Assembly (NCBI GenBank): GCA_039029535.1
Contig: JBCCFW010000037.1
Location: 1-48,720 of the forward strand
Length of the DNA stretch: 48,720 bases
From: JBCCFW01 sp039029535
Lineage (GTDB): Bacteria > Acidobacteriota > JBCCFW01
Direction: 5' to 3'
Shown here: one piece after another, positions 33,095 through 40,542 of the stretch
How the letters are laid out: every line of letters begins with the position of its first letter
How positions within the stretch are numbered: the stretch's first letter is position 1
Program-made: the position numbers and the translations under genes
The notes under the pieces: model-generated
Databases searched by the model: none
Seen by the model: only the letters and a program-made list of their open reading frames with translations
What the model was told of the DNA's origin: nothing

Positions 33095-33172
33095 GTCTCG
33101 TTCTTGGGTTGTATTGACCCGGTTCGTGAGCCGTGAACTCGCTCCGCCGTGGAGTTCTGGGACCAGGCCCGC

Positions 33173-33212
33173 CCTCTCGAAGTGACCCGTTGAAATCGAC
33201 CACTTCGAGAGG
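33173..33212 (+). promoter_or_regulatory. Hairpin sequestering the ribosome-binding site of the 33220 gene
   Basis: CCTCTCGAAGTG (33173-33184) and CACTTCGAGAGG (33201-33212) are perfect 12-bp complements with a 16-base loop. The right arm contains the GAGAGG that serves as ribosome-binding site, seven bases before the ATG at 33220. The hairpin would therefore hide the site in the mRNA and could control translation (temperature, ligand or protein). It could also act as terminator for the upstream kinase, 79 bases further up, but it has no U-tract. Confidence 0.7.
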
Positions 33213-33219
33213 ACCCGTC

Positions 33220-36200
33220 ATGCGCTCGATCGCCAATCCCACCAGCGTCGTCGTCCTGGCTCTGACCACGATGCTCACCCCACCCCTCGCTCGAGCCTGC
33301 CTGCCCGAGCTCGCCTTCACCGAGAACGGTCAGACGCTCACCATGGACGAGGCTCGGCAGGTCCTCCTGGCCGACTTCGACGGCGATGGTGATCTCGACG
33401 CCTTGCTGCCAGGCCACCCCACCAACTCGCTCTGGAGGAACGACGGCTCGGGGAGCTTCACCCAGGAGCCCCTGGCCTCCATCGGCCACTGGGCCGCGGT
33501 CGGCGACATCGACGGCGACGACGATCTCGATTACATCGCCGCGCGCGAGGGCGCGGGCAACGTCGTCTGGCACAACGACGGCTCCGGGAGCTTCACCGCC
33601 GGTCAGAGCTTCGTCGCGAGCCTCCGGGCGACCCTTGGCGACCTGGACGGCGACGGCGACCTCGACCTCTGGGTGGGGATCTACGCCCAACCGGATCAGG
33701 TCTGGCTCAACGACGGGACCGGCGTCTTCACCGACACGGGGCAGTCGCTCAGCAACGGTCCTGGCCTGCCGGAGAATCGGACCCAGGACACGGCGCTCGT
33801 CGACATCGATGGCGACGACGATCTCGACGCCATCGTCGTGACGGGGGAGAGCAACGCCACTCACCTGAACACGATCTGGCTCAACGACGGCACCGGCGTC
33901 TTCACGGCCTTCGGTGATCTCGGGGCGATCAACGGTCGCGCGATCGTGGCGGCCGACTTCGACGGCGACGGGGACGCCGACGTCTACCAGGCGGGGAGAG
34001 GCATCGACGAGGTCTGGTTCAACGACGGCAGCGGCGTCTTCACCGACAGCGGACAGCGCTTCGACACCGGCCACGTGGCCTCCGTGGCTGCGGGTGACAT
34101 CGACTTCGACGGTGACCTGGACCTCTTCATCGGTGTCGGTGGGAACCCGGACCGTCTCCTCTGCAACGACGGCACGGGCCAGTTCACCGACTCCGGCTCG
34201 AGCATCGGCGCGTCGTTCACCAGCCGCTACGGGCTCGGTGACCTCGACGGCGACCTCCACCTGGACCTCTTCGTCGGTCACGGAGATTCTCCCGGCGCGG
34301 GCGTCGTCTTGCTCAACGAGCTCGACCTCGACGCCGACGACGACGGCGTCTTCGATGCCGACGACAACTGCGTCGACGTCTTCAACCCAGGCCAGGTCGA
34401 CCGCGACGGCGACGGCCTCGGCGACCCCTGTGACCCGGACGGTCCGCCGGAGTCGAATTGCCACGACACCGTCGACGACGACGGAGACGGCCTGGTCGAC
34501 TGCGACGACGACGACTGCGAGGACTCCTGCGACGAGTCGCTCAACTGCTCGGACGGGATCGACAACGACGTCGACGGCAACACCGATTGCGCCGACAACG
34601 AGTGCGAGTTCGACGCGTCCTGCCTCAACGTCATCAACGTGACGACGACCGACGACGATCTCGACGCGGGCGACGGCGAGTGCACGCTGCGCGAGGCCAT
34701 CATCAACGCCAACATGAACGGCGAGCTGACCTCGGGCGACTGCGAGACCGGCGAGGGCGTGAACGTCGTGGCGGTGCCGGCGGGCACCTACGTGCTGACG
34801 ATCGCGGGTGAGAGCGAGGACCAGGCGGCCACCGGTGACCTCGACCTGCGGGGCAGGGTCTGGGTCCGCGGTGCTGGCCCGGCTTTCACCATCATCGACG
34901 GCAACGACCTCGATCGGGTCTTCGACCTCGTCAGCGGCCGCAACGAGATCAGCAACCTCACGATCACCGGTGGTCACGCGGTCGAGGAAGGCTTCGACTG
35001 CGACGAGTCCGGTCCGGCGAACATCGGCGACGGCGGGGGCATCCGCAGCCGCCACGGTGACTTCAACCACTTCGAGAACCTGCGGATCACCGGCAACGAG
35101 GCTCGCTGCAGCGGTGGTGGTCTCTCGGCGACCGGCGTGTACATCTCGGGCTCCAACGTCGTGATCGACGGGAACGTGGCCGGCAAGCACGGTGGTGGCA
35201 TCGACGGTTGGCGCCTCCTGACGGACACCATCGGAGCCGAGCGTCTCTTCAACTGGACGATCTCCGGCAACACCGCGGCCGAGCGGGCCGGTGGCATCTT
35301 CCACAGCAGCAATTGCTGTCCGTTCTCCTTCGAGGGGGCGACGATCACCGGCAACCACGCGGGCACCGAGGGTGGGGGCTACTACCAGGAGAGCTTCGGT
35401 CTCGCCTTCCGCGGCTGCATCATCGCCGGCAACACCGCCGGCGTGGAGCTGCCCGAAGGCGCTCCCTTCAACTCGGTCGGCGCCACTGGCAGCGTGATCG
35501 GTGTCGACGGCGACGCGGGTGGTTGCTTCGTCGCCACTGGTTCCGTGGTCCCCGATGGTGGGATCGGCACGGTTCTCGACCCGGTCCTGCGTGACAACGG
35601 CGGCCCCCTGCCCTCCCACGCCCTGGTGGCGGGGAGCCTGGCCATCGACCGGCAGGGTCAAGGCGCCAATGGCAGCCGCTGCGGCACCGAGCGCTGGGAG
35701 ACCGACGGTCGTGGCGCGCCGCGTCCTCTCGACGCCGGCGCCTGCGACGCCGGCGCGGTGGAGTTCGGGAGCTTCGCGCCCTGCATCGACTGCGACTTCG
35801 ACGGCTTCGCGAACGAGCTCGACAACTGTCCCGACGTTTTCAACCCAGGTCAGGTCGACCGCGACGGAGACGGCCTCGGCGACCCCTGCGATCCCGACGG
35901 CCCGCCCGAGATGGACTGCCAAGATGCGGGCGACGAGGACGGTGACGGCGACGTCGACTGTGCCGACAGCGACTGTGCCGAAGACGCGACCTGTGACGAC
36001 TTCGACACCGACGGTGACGGAGTGCTCAACGCCCAGGACAACTGCGTGTTCGTCGAGAACCCCCTGCAAGAGGACGTCAACGCCAACGGCACCGGCGAGC
36101 TCTGCGAGGTCCAGTACGTGTTCACCGCCGAGCACTCCTCCGGGCTCGAGCTGGCGTCGTTCCTGTTCTTCGTCGAGCCAGGGCACGAGCTCAGGCACGT

Positions 36201-37353
36201 CGACGCCACGATCGGCAACGACCTCGGTCCCGACTGGGACTGCGAGACCCCGGAGCCCGGCTCGGAAGTGTCGTCGTTGATCTGCGACAACCAGGGAGCT
36301 CCTGCCGTCGGTGACACGCTCTCGTTCGGACGCTTCACGTTCGAGCACCGGGGCGACCCGCCGACCTGCGAGGACCTGGACGTCGGACCCGGTCTTCCCA
36401 ACGAGTGGGTCGACGGCGACCTCGGCGACGCCACGCCTGAGTCGATCTCCTGCGAGCTCATCCAGTGCCTGACCGGCGACATCCACCCCGACGGAGTCGG
36501 CGACGGTCGCGTCTCGCTCGCTGACTACATCCTCTCGAAGCGCAAGGTCCTCGGCAGCGTCGAGGTCGCCGATCGTGACCTCGCCTGCGGTGACCTTCAT
36601 CCGGGTCAGGTCACCTGCGACGGCGGTCTCCGCGCGCCTTCGAGCTGGTGCGTCGAGGGGGACTCCGACTTCACCCTCGGTGATGCCCTCGTCCTGCGTC
36701 GACTGCTGCTGCGGATGCAGGCCCTCGGTTGTGACTCGTGCGTGAGCTTCGAGCGACCCGAGGTCGGCTACCGTCCGGCCGACGTGGCCCCCCGCGGTGC
36801 CCGCGACGGACGGGTGACCATCGCCGACGTCGTCCTCGCCCTGCGCCTGGCCGTCGGTCTCGACGTGCCCACCGACGACGAGCTGTTGTTGCTCGACGTC
36901 GCGCCGGCGCAAGTGAGCGACGAGCTCTTCGTCGCGGCCGGTGACGACCGCCTCGACATCGCCGACGTCATCGTCACGCTCCGGGCGGCGGTGGGGCTGG
37001 TCGAGCTGACCTGGCCCGAGCGGGAGCTTCTCGTCGTGCTGAACGAGGCCCCCGACGCTGCGGTCGGCTTCAGCTTCGGTCTCGACGGCTGGCCCGCTTG
37101 GGCGGAGCCCACGAGCTGGGTGGCCGAGCCCTGTCGCTTCGAGGGCGACGCCGACGCGAGCTTCGGCGAGACGAGCTGGACGATGACCTGCGTGACCGAC
37201 CCGCAGCCCTTCTCGGAGCCTGAGCTCCTGAGCCTGCGCTATCGAGCACCGGCAGCCGTCGACCCAGGAGGGATGCACCGACGGCTGGAGTTGCTGGATC
37301 CGGACCTCGACGTCCTCGCGGCCGACGTGTCGCTCCTCGAGCAGGGACGGTGA
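33220..37353 (+). CDS. Large secreted protein: FG-GAP/VCBS propeller, CSLREA beta-helix, TSP3-like and dockerin-like segments
   Basis: 1377 residues with a signal peptide (VVVLALTTMLTPPLARA). Residues about 45-370 hold FG-GAP/VCBS-type repeats, each with a calcium-binding DxDxDGDxD loop (DFDGDGDLDALLPG, DLDGDGDLDLWVG). A thrombospondin type 3-like stretch follows (DDDGVFDADDNCVDVFNPGQ). At about 480-505 a CSLREA motif (DDDLDAGDGECTLREAIINA) opens a right-handed beta-helix region to about 795. A second TSP3-like stretch lies at about 860-930. The C-terminus carries two dockerin-like pairs (DGRVSLADYILSKRKVLGS and DGRVTIADVVLALRLAVGL). Expected location: cell surface or extracellular matrix, with Ca2+. 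The gene is followed by its partly homologous neighbour with a stop/start overlap region. Start ATG 33220 fits the signal peptide and ribosome-binding site. Confidence 0.9.
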   Translation: MRSIANPTSVVVLALTTMLTPPLARACLPELAFTENGQTLTMDEARQVLLADFDGDGDLDALLPGHPTNSLWRNDGSGSFTQEPLASIGHWAAVGDIDGDDDLDYIAAREGAGNVVWHNDGSGSFTAGQSFVASLRATLGDLDGDGDLDLWVGIYAQPDQVWLNDGTGVFTDTGQSLSNGPGLPENRTQDTALVDIDGDDDLDAIVVTGESNATHLNTIWLNDGTGVFTAFGDLGAINGRAIVAADFDGDGDADVYQAGRGIDEVWFNDGSGVFTDSGQRFDTGHVASVAAGDIDFDGDLDLFIGVGGNPDRLLCNDGTGQFTDSGSSIGASFTSRYGLGDLDGDLHLDLFVGHGDSPGAGVVLLNELDLDADDDGVFDADDNCVDVFNPGQVDRDGDGLGDPCDPDGPPESNCHDTVDDDGDGLVDCDDDDCEDSCDESLNCSDGIDNDVDGNTDCADNECEFDASCLNVINVTTTDDDLDAGDGECTLREAIINANMNGELTSGDCETGEGVNVVAVPAGTYVLTIAGESEDQAATGDLDLRGRVWVRGAGPAFTIIDGNDLDRVFDLVSGRNEISNLTITGGHAVEEGFDCDESGPANIGDGGGIRSRHGDFNHFENLRITGNEARCSGGGLSATGVYISGSNVVIDGNVAGKHGGGIDGWRLLTDTIGAERLFNWTISGNTAAERAGGIFHSSNCCPFSFEGATITGNHAGTEGGGYYQESFGLAFRGCIIAGNTAGVELPEGAPFNSVGATGSVIGVDGDAGGCFVATGSVVPDGGIGTVLDPVLRDNGGPLPSHALVAGSLAIDRQGQGANGSRCGTERWETDGRGAPRPLDAGACDAGAVEFGSFAPCIDCDFDGFANELDNCPDVFNPGQVDRDGDGLGDPCDPDGPPEMDCQDAGDEDGDGDVDCADSDCAEDATCDDFDTDGDGVLNAQDNCVFVENPLQEDVNANGTGELCEVQYVFTAEHSSGLELASFLFFVEPGHELRHVDATIGNDLGPDWDCETPEPGSEVSSLICDNQGAPAVGDTLSFGRFTFEHRGDPPTCEDLDVGPGLPNEWVDGDLGDATPESISCELIQCLTGDIHPDGVGDGRVSLADYILSKRKVLGSVEVADRDLACGDLHPGQVTCDGGLRAPSSWCVEGDSDFTLGDALVLRRLLLRMQALGCDSCVSFERPEVGYRPADVAPRGARDGRVTIADVVLALRLAVGLDVPTDDELLLLDVAPAQVSDELFVAAGDDRLDIADVIVTLRAAVGLVELTWPERELLVVLNEAPDAAVGFSFGLDGWPAWAEPTSWVAEPCRFEGDADASFGETSWTMTCVTDPQPFSEPELLSLRYRAPAAVDPGGMHRRLELLDPDLDVLAADVSLLEQGR

Positions 37354-37358
37354 TCGCC

Positions 37359-39344
37359 ATGACTCGCACTGCTGCTCTCACCGGCCTCTTGATCTCTCTT
37401 CTCTTCTTGGCAGGCACGGCGCGTGCCCAGCCCGCGTATCAGCATGACGACGACAGCTTCGAGAACTGCGTCGGCTTCAACGACGAGCTCGACGTCCTCC
37501 TGCTCAACCGCTTCGAGGCCCAGCCCGGCTTCGACTCGATCACGGCGGTCGACTACCTCTTGCTCGGCTGTCTCATCGAGGCTGGTCATCCCTTCACGGT
37601 CGCCGTCTTCGAGGACCCGAACGACGACGGAGGCGGGGACGACCTCGAGCTGCTGAGCTTCGCGGAGACGACCCTCGTCGCTCCCGGTGTCTTCCAATCA
37701 GTGGCGGTGCCGCCGGCCCGGGTCTCGGGGACGTTCTTCGTCGGCGTGTTCCTCTCCGTCGAGACGCTCCAGGCCCCGGCGACGACCGACGCCAGCAACC
37801 CCGGTGAGTCCTTCGTGGTGCTGGAGGAGCCCGGGTTCCTCGACCTGAGCGCGCCGGGTGTCCTGCTGCCTCTCGGTAATGGTGCTCTCGCGATTCGGGC
37901 ACACGCGGAGGCGGCGGTGTCCGAGGACTGCCGCAATCGCATCGACGATGACGACGACGACCTCGCCGACTGCGACGATCCCGACTGTTGGCGGCTGGCG
38001 TCCTGTGCCCAGCTCGACGCGGACGGCGACGGCATCCCCAACGGAGACGACAACTGCATCGGCGTGAGCAACCCCCGTCAGCTCGACGTCGACGGTGACG
38101 GCCTCGGTGACCCTTGCGACGTGGTCTACGAGCTGACCGTGGGCGACGCCGAGTCGATGACCTTGGACAGCTTCGTCTTCGAGGTGGACGCCGCGCCGCT
38201 GATCTTCCGCTCGGCGGGGACTCCGCTCGGCGAGGACTGGGACTGCCTGCACCCGCCCAGCGGTTTCTTCGCGGCCTCGCTGCAATGCGACACCTCGGGC
38301 GGGGCCGACCCCGCGACGGGGACCGCGCTCACCTTCGCGCGCTTCCAGTTCGAGCGCGAGAGCAGCGTCGTTCCCTGTGAGGGACTGGGGATCACGCTCG
38401 ACGAGCCGACGGAGCTTCTCGACCCCGACCTGCTGTCGCTCACGCCCGACACGCTGACCTGCGAGATCGCTGCACTGCTCGGTGACCACCATCCGAACGG
38501 GGAAGGCGACGGCCTGGTGACCCTGGCCGACTACGTGCTGGCCCTCCGCAAGGTCCTCGGCGTGGTCGCCGTCGAGCCGCACGACCTCGTCGTCGGTGAC
38601 TTCGCGCCAGGCGTGATCACTTGCGATCCGGAGGCGGGGCCCGCTCACTTCTGCTCGGAAGGCGACGGCACGATCGACATCGCCGATCTCCTCGTCCTGC
38701 GACGCGTCCTGCTGAGGTCGCATCAGGTCAACTGCGAGGGTTGCTCCGGCCTCGAGTCGGTCACCGTGCCTTGGGTTCCCGGTGACTCGGAGCCCCGCGA
38801 CGGGCGGGTCGACATCGGTGACGTGGTCACGGCGCTCCGCGTGTCGGTCGGTCTCGCCAGCGTCGGCTCCGCCGAGCACGCCAACCTCGATGTCGCTCCG
38901 GTCATGCGGGAGGGCGAACGCTTCATTGCCGAGGGTGACGACGCGGTGGAGATCTCCGACGTGGTCGCCCTGCTGCGGGCCTCGACCGGCCTGGCGCCGC
39001 TGACCTATCCCGAGCGCGAGATCCTCGTCGACCTGCGTGAGAGCGCGGGTCCCGCCATCGCTCACTCCTTCGTCGTGCAGGGCTGGCCCGAGTGGGCCGA
39101 GCTCACCGACTGGGACCTCGGTCCCTGCGAGGGGAGCGGTGACTCGGCGACCGAGGTCGGCGAAGAGGGTTGGGGTGTCGCCTGCATCACGGACCCTGAG
39201 AGCTTCGAGGCGCCGATGGAGCTGCTGTCGGTGCGCTACCGCGCTCGCGAGCCGGTCGCCCTCGATGAGCTCGACTGGCACCTCGACCTTCTCGATGCCG
39301 GTCTCGGCGACGTCGAGAACATCGTGGAGGTCGTGGGGGACTGA
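37359..39344 (+). CDS. Secreted protein with TSP3-like and dockerin-like repeats, tandem paralogue of the previous C-terminus
   Basis: 661 residues. Signal peptide: TGLLISLLFLAGTARA. An N-terminal beta-rich domain of about 180 residues (QHDDDSFENCVGFNDELDV; VSGTFFVGVFLSVETLQAP) has no homologue I recognise. Then a TSP3-like calcium stretch (LDADGDGIPNGDDNCIGVSN), followed by a region and dockerin-like pairs closely similar to those of the preceding protein (GDGLVTLADYVLALRKVLGV, DGRVDIGDVVTALRVSVGL and the shared end DWDLGPCEGSGDSATEVGE). ATG at 37359 lies five bases after the previous stop; a GTG at 37350 overlapping that stop is possible. The two genes form an operon. The stop is followed by a terminator hairpin. 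Confidence 0.88.
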   Translation: MTRTAALTGLLISLLFLAGTARAQPAYQHDDDSFENCVGFNDELDVLLLNRFEAQPGFDSITAVDYLLLGCLIEAGHPFTVAVFEDPNDDGGGDDLELLSFAETTLVAPGVFQSVAVPPARVSGTFFVGVFLSVETLQAPATTDASNPGESFVVLEEPGFLDLSAPGVLLPLGNGALAIRAHAEAAVSEDCRNRIDDDDDDLADCDDPDCWRLASCAQLDADGDGIPNGDDNCIGVSNPRQLDVDGDGLGDPCDVVYELTVGDAESMTLDSFVFEVDAAPLIFRSAGTPLGEDWDCLHPPSGFFAASLQCDTSGGADPATGTALTFARFQFERESSVVPCEGLGITLDEPTELLDPDLLSLTPDTLTCEIAALLGDHHPNGEGDGLVTLADYVLALRKVLGVVAVEPHDLVVGDFAPGVITCDPEAGPAHFCSEGDGTIDIADLLVLRRVLLRSHQVNCEGCSGLESVTVPWVPGDSEPRDGRVDIGDVVTALRVSVGLASVGSAEHANLDVAPVMREGERFIAEGDDAVEISDVVALLRASTGLAPLTYPEREILVDLRESAGPAIAHSFVVQGWPEWAELTDWDLGPCEGSGDSATEVGEEGWGVACITDPESFEAPMELLSVRYRAREPVALDELDWHLDLLDAGLGDVENIVEVVGD

Positions 39345-39364
39345 GCCTGGTCTTGGGCACGGGA

Positions 39365-39405
39365 GAAGGGCGCGGTGGCCGGCTCACGCCGACGCCGCGC
39401 CCTTC
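39365..39405 (+). terminator. Intrinsic terminator-like hairpin after the secreted protein operon
   Basis: GAAGGGCGCGG (39365-39375) pairs perfectly with CCGCGCCCTTC (39395-39405), with a smaller GGC/GCC pair in the loop. It lies 20 bases after the stop codon at 39344. A short T-containing stretch (GTCGTTGCT) follows but no true U-run. Confidence 0.78.
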
Positions 39406-39434
39406 GTCGTTGCTGAGGAGCACCGGGCGGGCGT

Positions 39435-39693
39435 TAGCCCGGACTATTCATGAGTCTCCTGCTGCGTGACCAGATCTGCTGCCTGCGAAGGGCGTACTCG
39501 CCTCTCGGTCCTCAACGCACAGTCAAGTGCGCTTCCGGCTCTCATTCCCCGGTTTCCACCGGATTGAGCCGCGGGCCTCGAGACTACGTGGGCGGCGTCC
39601 CTTCGGGTCACCTAGCGGGCCAAGGCCCGAGCAGCCCTTCTCGGCTAGCACCTCCGGCCACTCGCGACGAACACTCATGAAGTGTCCGGGTTA
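39435..39693 (-). ncRNA. Full-length copy (B) of the structured repeat element; HEARO/omega-RNA-like or MITE
   Basis: 259 bases read on the minus strand. Ends: TAACCCGGAC then ACTTCATGAGT at the 5' side and ACTCATGAATAGTCCGGGCTA at the 3' side, complementary for 17 of 21 positions. Inside, GTGGCCGGA pairs with TCTGGTCAC, TGCTAGCC with GGCAGCA (one bulged A), AAGGGC with GCCCTT, and CGCAC-TTGACT-GTGCG forms a hairpin. The middle holds further hairpins (CGGGCC-TT-GGCCCG). These helices are matched in copy C with compensatory changes. The inner element ends exactly before ATGA. HEARO RNAs (later named omega-RNAs of IscB/IsrB nucleases) are known to sit beside ATGA or GTGA; the assignment to that family is from memory of its features and needs a covariance-model search. 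No nuclease ORF is present. Confidence 0.6.
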
Positions 39694-39919
39694 GACTGCT
39701 CGCCGGCATCCCCGGGCCGCAGTGACTCTGGGTGAGGAGACGAGAGTGGCGACCAGGAGAGAGAAGGCAGCTTCCCGCCGGAGTGTCCTCGAGGGGCTCG
39801 CGTCGGCTTGCGGCCTGGCAGTGCTCGCACTCCTGGGAACGGTGCGATGCGCCTCCGGCCGACGCGAGACGGTGTCCGGTGAGGCTGGGGGCCAGGACGA
39901 GCCCCGAGGAGAGAGCGTG
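39694..39919. other. Region upstream of the small VOC gene, open in frame with it
   Basis: The 226 bases from the repeat element to the VOC start stay open in the VOC frame from 39722. A GTG at 39746 with GAGGAG seven bases upstream would add residues that look like a twin-arginine or lipoprotein-type leader (SRRSVLEGLASACGLAVLAL). A secreted form of the VOC protein is therefore possible. I see no other feature here. Confidence 0.45.
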
Positions 39920-40264
39920 ATGAAGGTCGAGTTTCTCGAGATCGTGACCCCCGACGTCGATGCCACCTGCGCCATGATGGGCAAGCAGCACGGCGTGACC
40001 TTCAGCGAGCCGGTGCCCGAGTTCGGCAACTCGCGGACGGCCGACCTGGCCGGTGGCGGTCGCATCTCAGTGCGCGCGCCGATGCGAGCCGACGAGGATC
40101 CGGTGGTGCGGCCCTACATGCTCGTCGACGACATCGAAGCCGCCGTCGCTGCGGCGGTCGAGGCCGGCGCCGAGGTCGCGATCCCGTCGATGGAGATCCC
40201 CGGGCAAGGGACCTTCGCCATCTACATCTTGGGTGGCATCCAGCACGGCCTCTGGAAGGTCTGA
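39920..40264 (+). CDS. Small VOC-superfamily protein
   Basis: 114 residues in a single VOC domain: MKVEFLEIVTPDVDATCAMM, then GKQHGVTFSEPVPEFGNSRT in the first half and YMLVDDIEAAVAAAVEAGAE and FAIYILGGIQHGLWKV in the second. The last part replaces the usual metal-binding E with less standard residues, so metal dependence is uncertain. ATG at 39920 has GAGGAGAGAG upstream and starts the conserved domain; a longer version from GTG 39746 with an N-terminal leader is possible. It is unrelated at DNA level to the VOC gene at 28650. It lies between two copies (B and C) of the structured repeat element. Confidence 0.82.
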   Translation: MKVEFLEIVTPDVDATCAMMGKQHGVTFSEPVPEFGNSRTADLAGGGRISVRAPMRADEDPVVRPYMLVDDIEAAVAAAVEAGAEVAIPSMEIPGQGTFAIYILGGIQHGLWKV

Positions 40265-40310
40265 GCGACGCGGCACTTGGGAACACCTGGCCGGTGAGCC
40301 GCGGACGGCA

Positions 40311-40495
40311 CTGGCCCGGTTCATTCACCAGTGTTCGTAGCGAGTGGCCGGAAATGCTAGACGAGAAGGGAGATCGTAGCCGTGAGGGTTGGAGGCGTAC
40401 TGGATCGTACGGGTGAGGACCCGAGGGGCGAGAACTCCCTTCGCAGTCAGCAGATCCGGTCACGCAGTAGAAGACTGGTGAGTGAGTCGGGCTAG
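40311..40495 (+). ncRNA. Full-length copy (C) of the structured repeat element; HEARO/omega-RNA-like or MITE
   Basis: 185 bases. The ends (CTGGCCCGGT then TCATTCACCAGT, 40311-40332; ACTGGTGAGTGAGTCGGGCTAG in part, 40474-40495) form 22 consecutive pairs if G-U is allowed. Inner helices: GTGGCCGGA 40344-40352 with TCCGGTCAC 40455-40463; TGCTAGAC 40355-40362 with GTCAGCA 40446-40452; AAGGGA 40366-40371 with TCCCTT 40436-40441; hairpin CGTAC-TGGATC-GTACG 40396-40411. Relative to copy B, C-G pairs have become A-T or T-A pairs at three places. The inner element ends before GTGA (40478-40481). Copy C has a shorter middle than copy B, and no nuclease or transposase gene is attached. Confidence 0.62.
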
Positions 40496-40542
40496 TCTTG
40501 ACGCAATTCAGACAGTGCCCGTCAGGGCCTCAGGGGGAAGCC

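Noticed and set aside
32860..37278. 1472-residue open frame on the minus strand
   Set aside because: Antisense to the FG-GAP/CSLREA protein. The valine- and aspartate-rich translation mirrors the Asp/Gly-rich calcium-loop codons of the real gene.
39450..39680. Short plus-strand frame through repeat copy B as a gene
   Set aside because: The same bases occur in other copies as a structured element; the frame is not kept in copy C, which has indels not in multiples of three.
39435..40495. Composite transposon made of copies B and C around the VOC gene
   Set aside because: The copies differ in length and sequence, no transposase is present, and no target duplication is visible around the whole unit.
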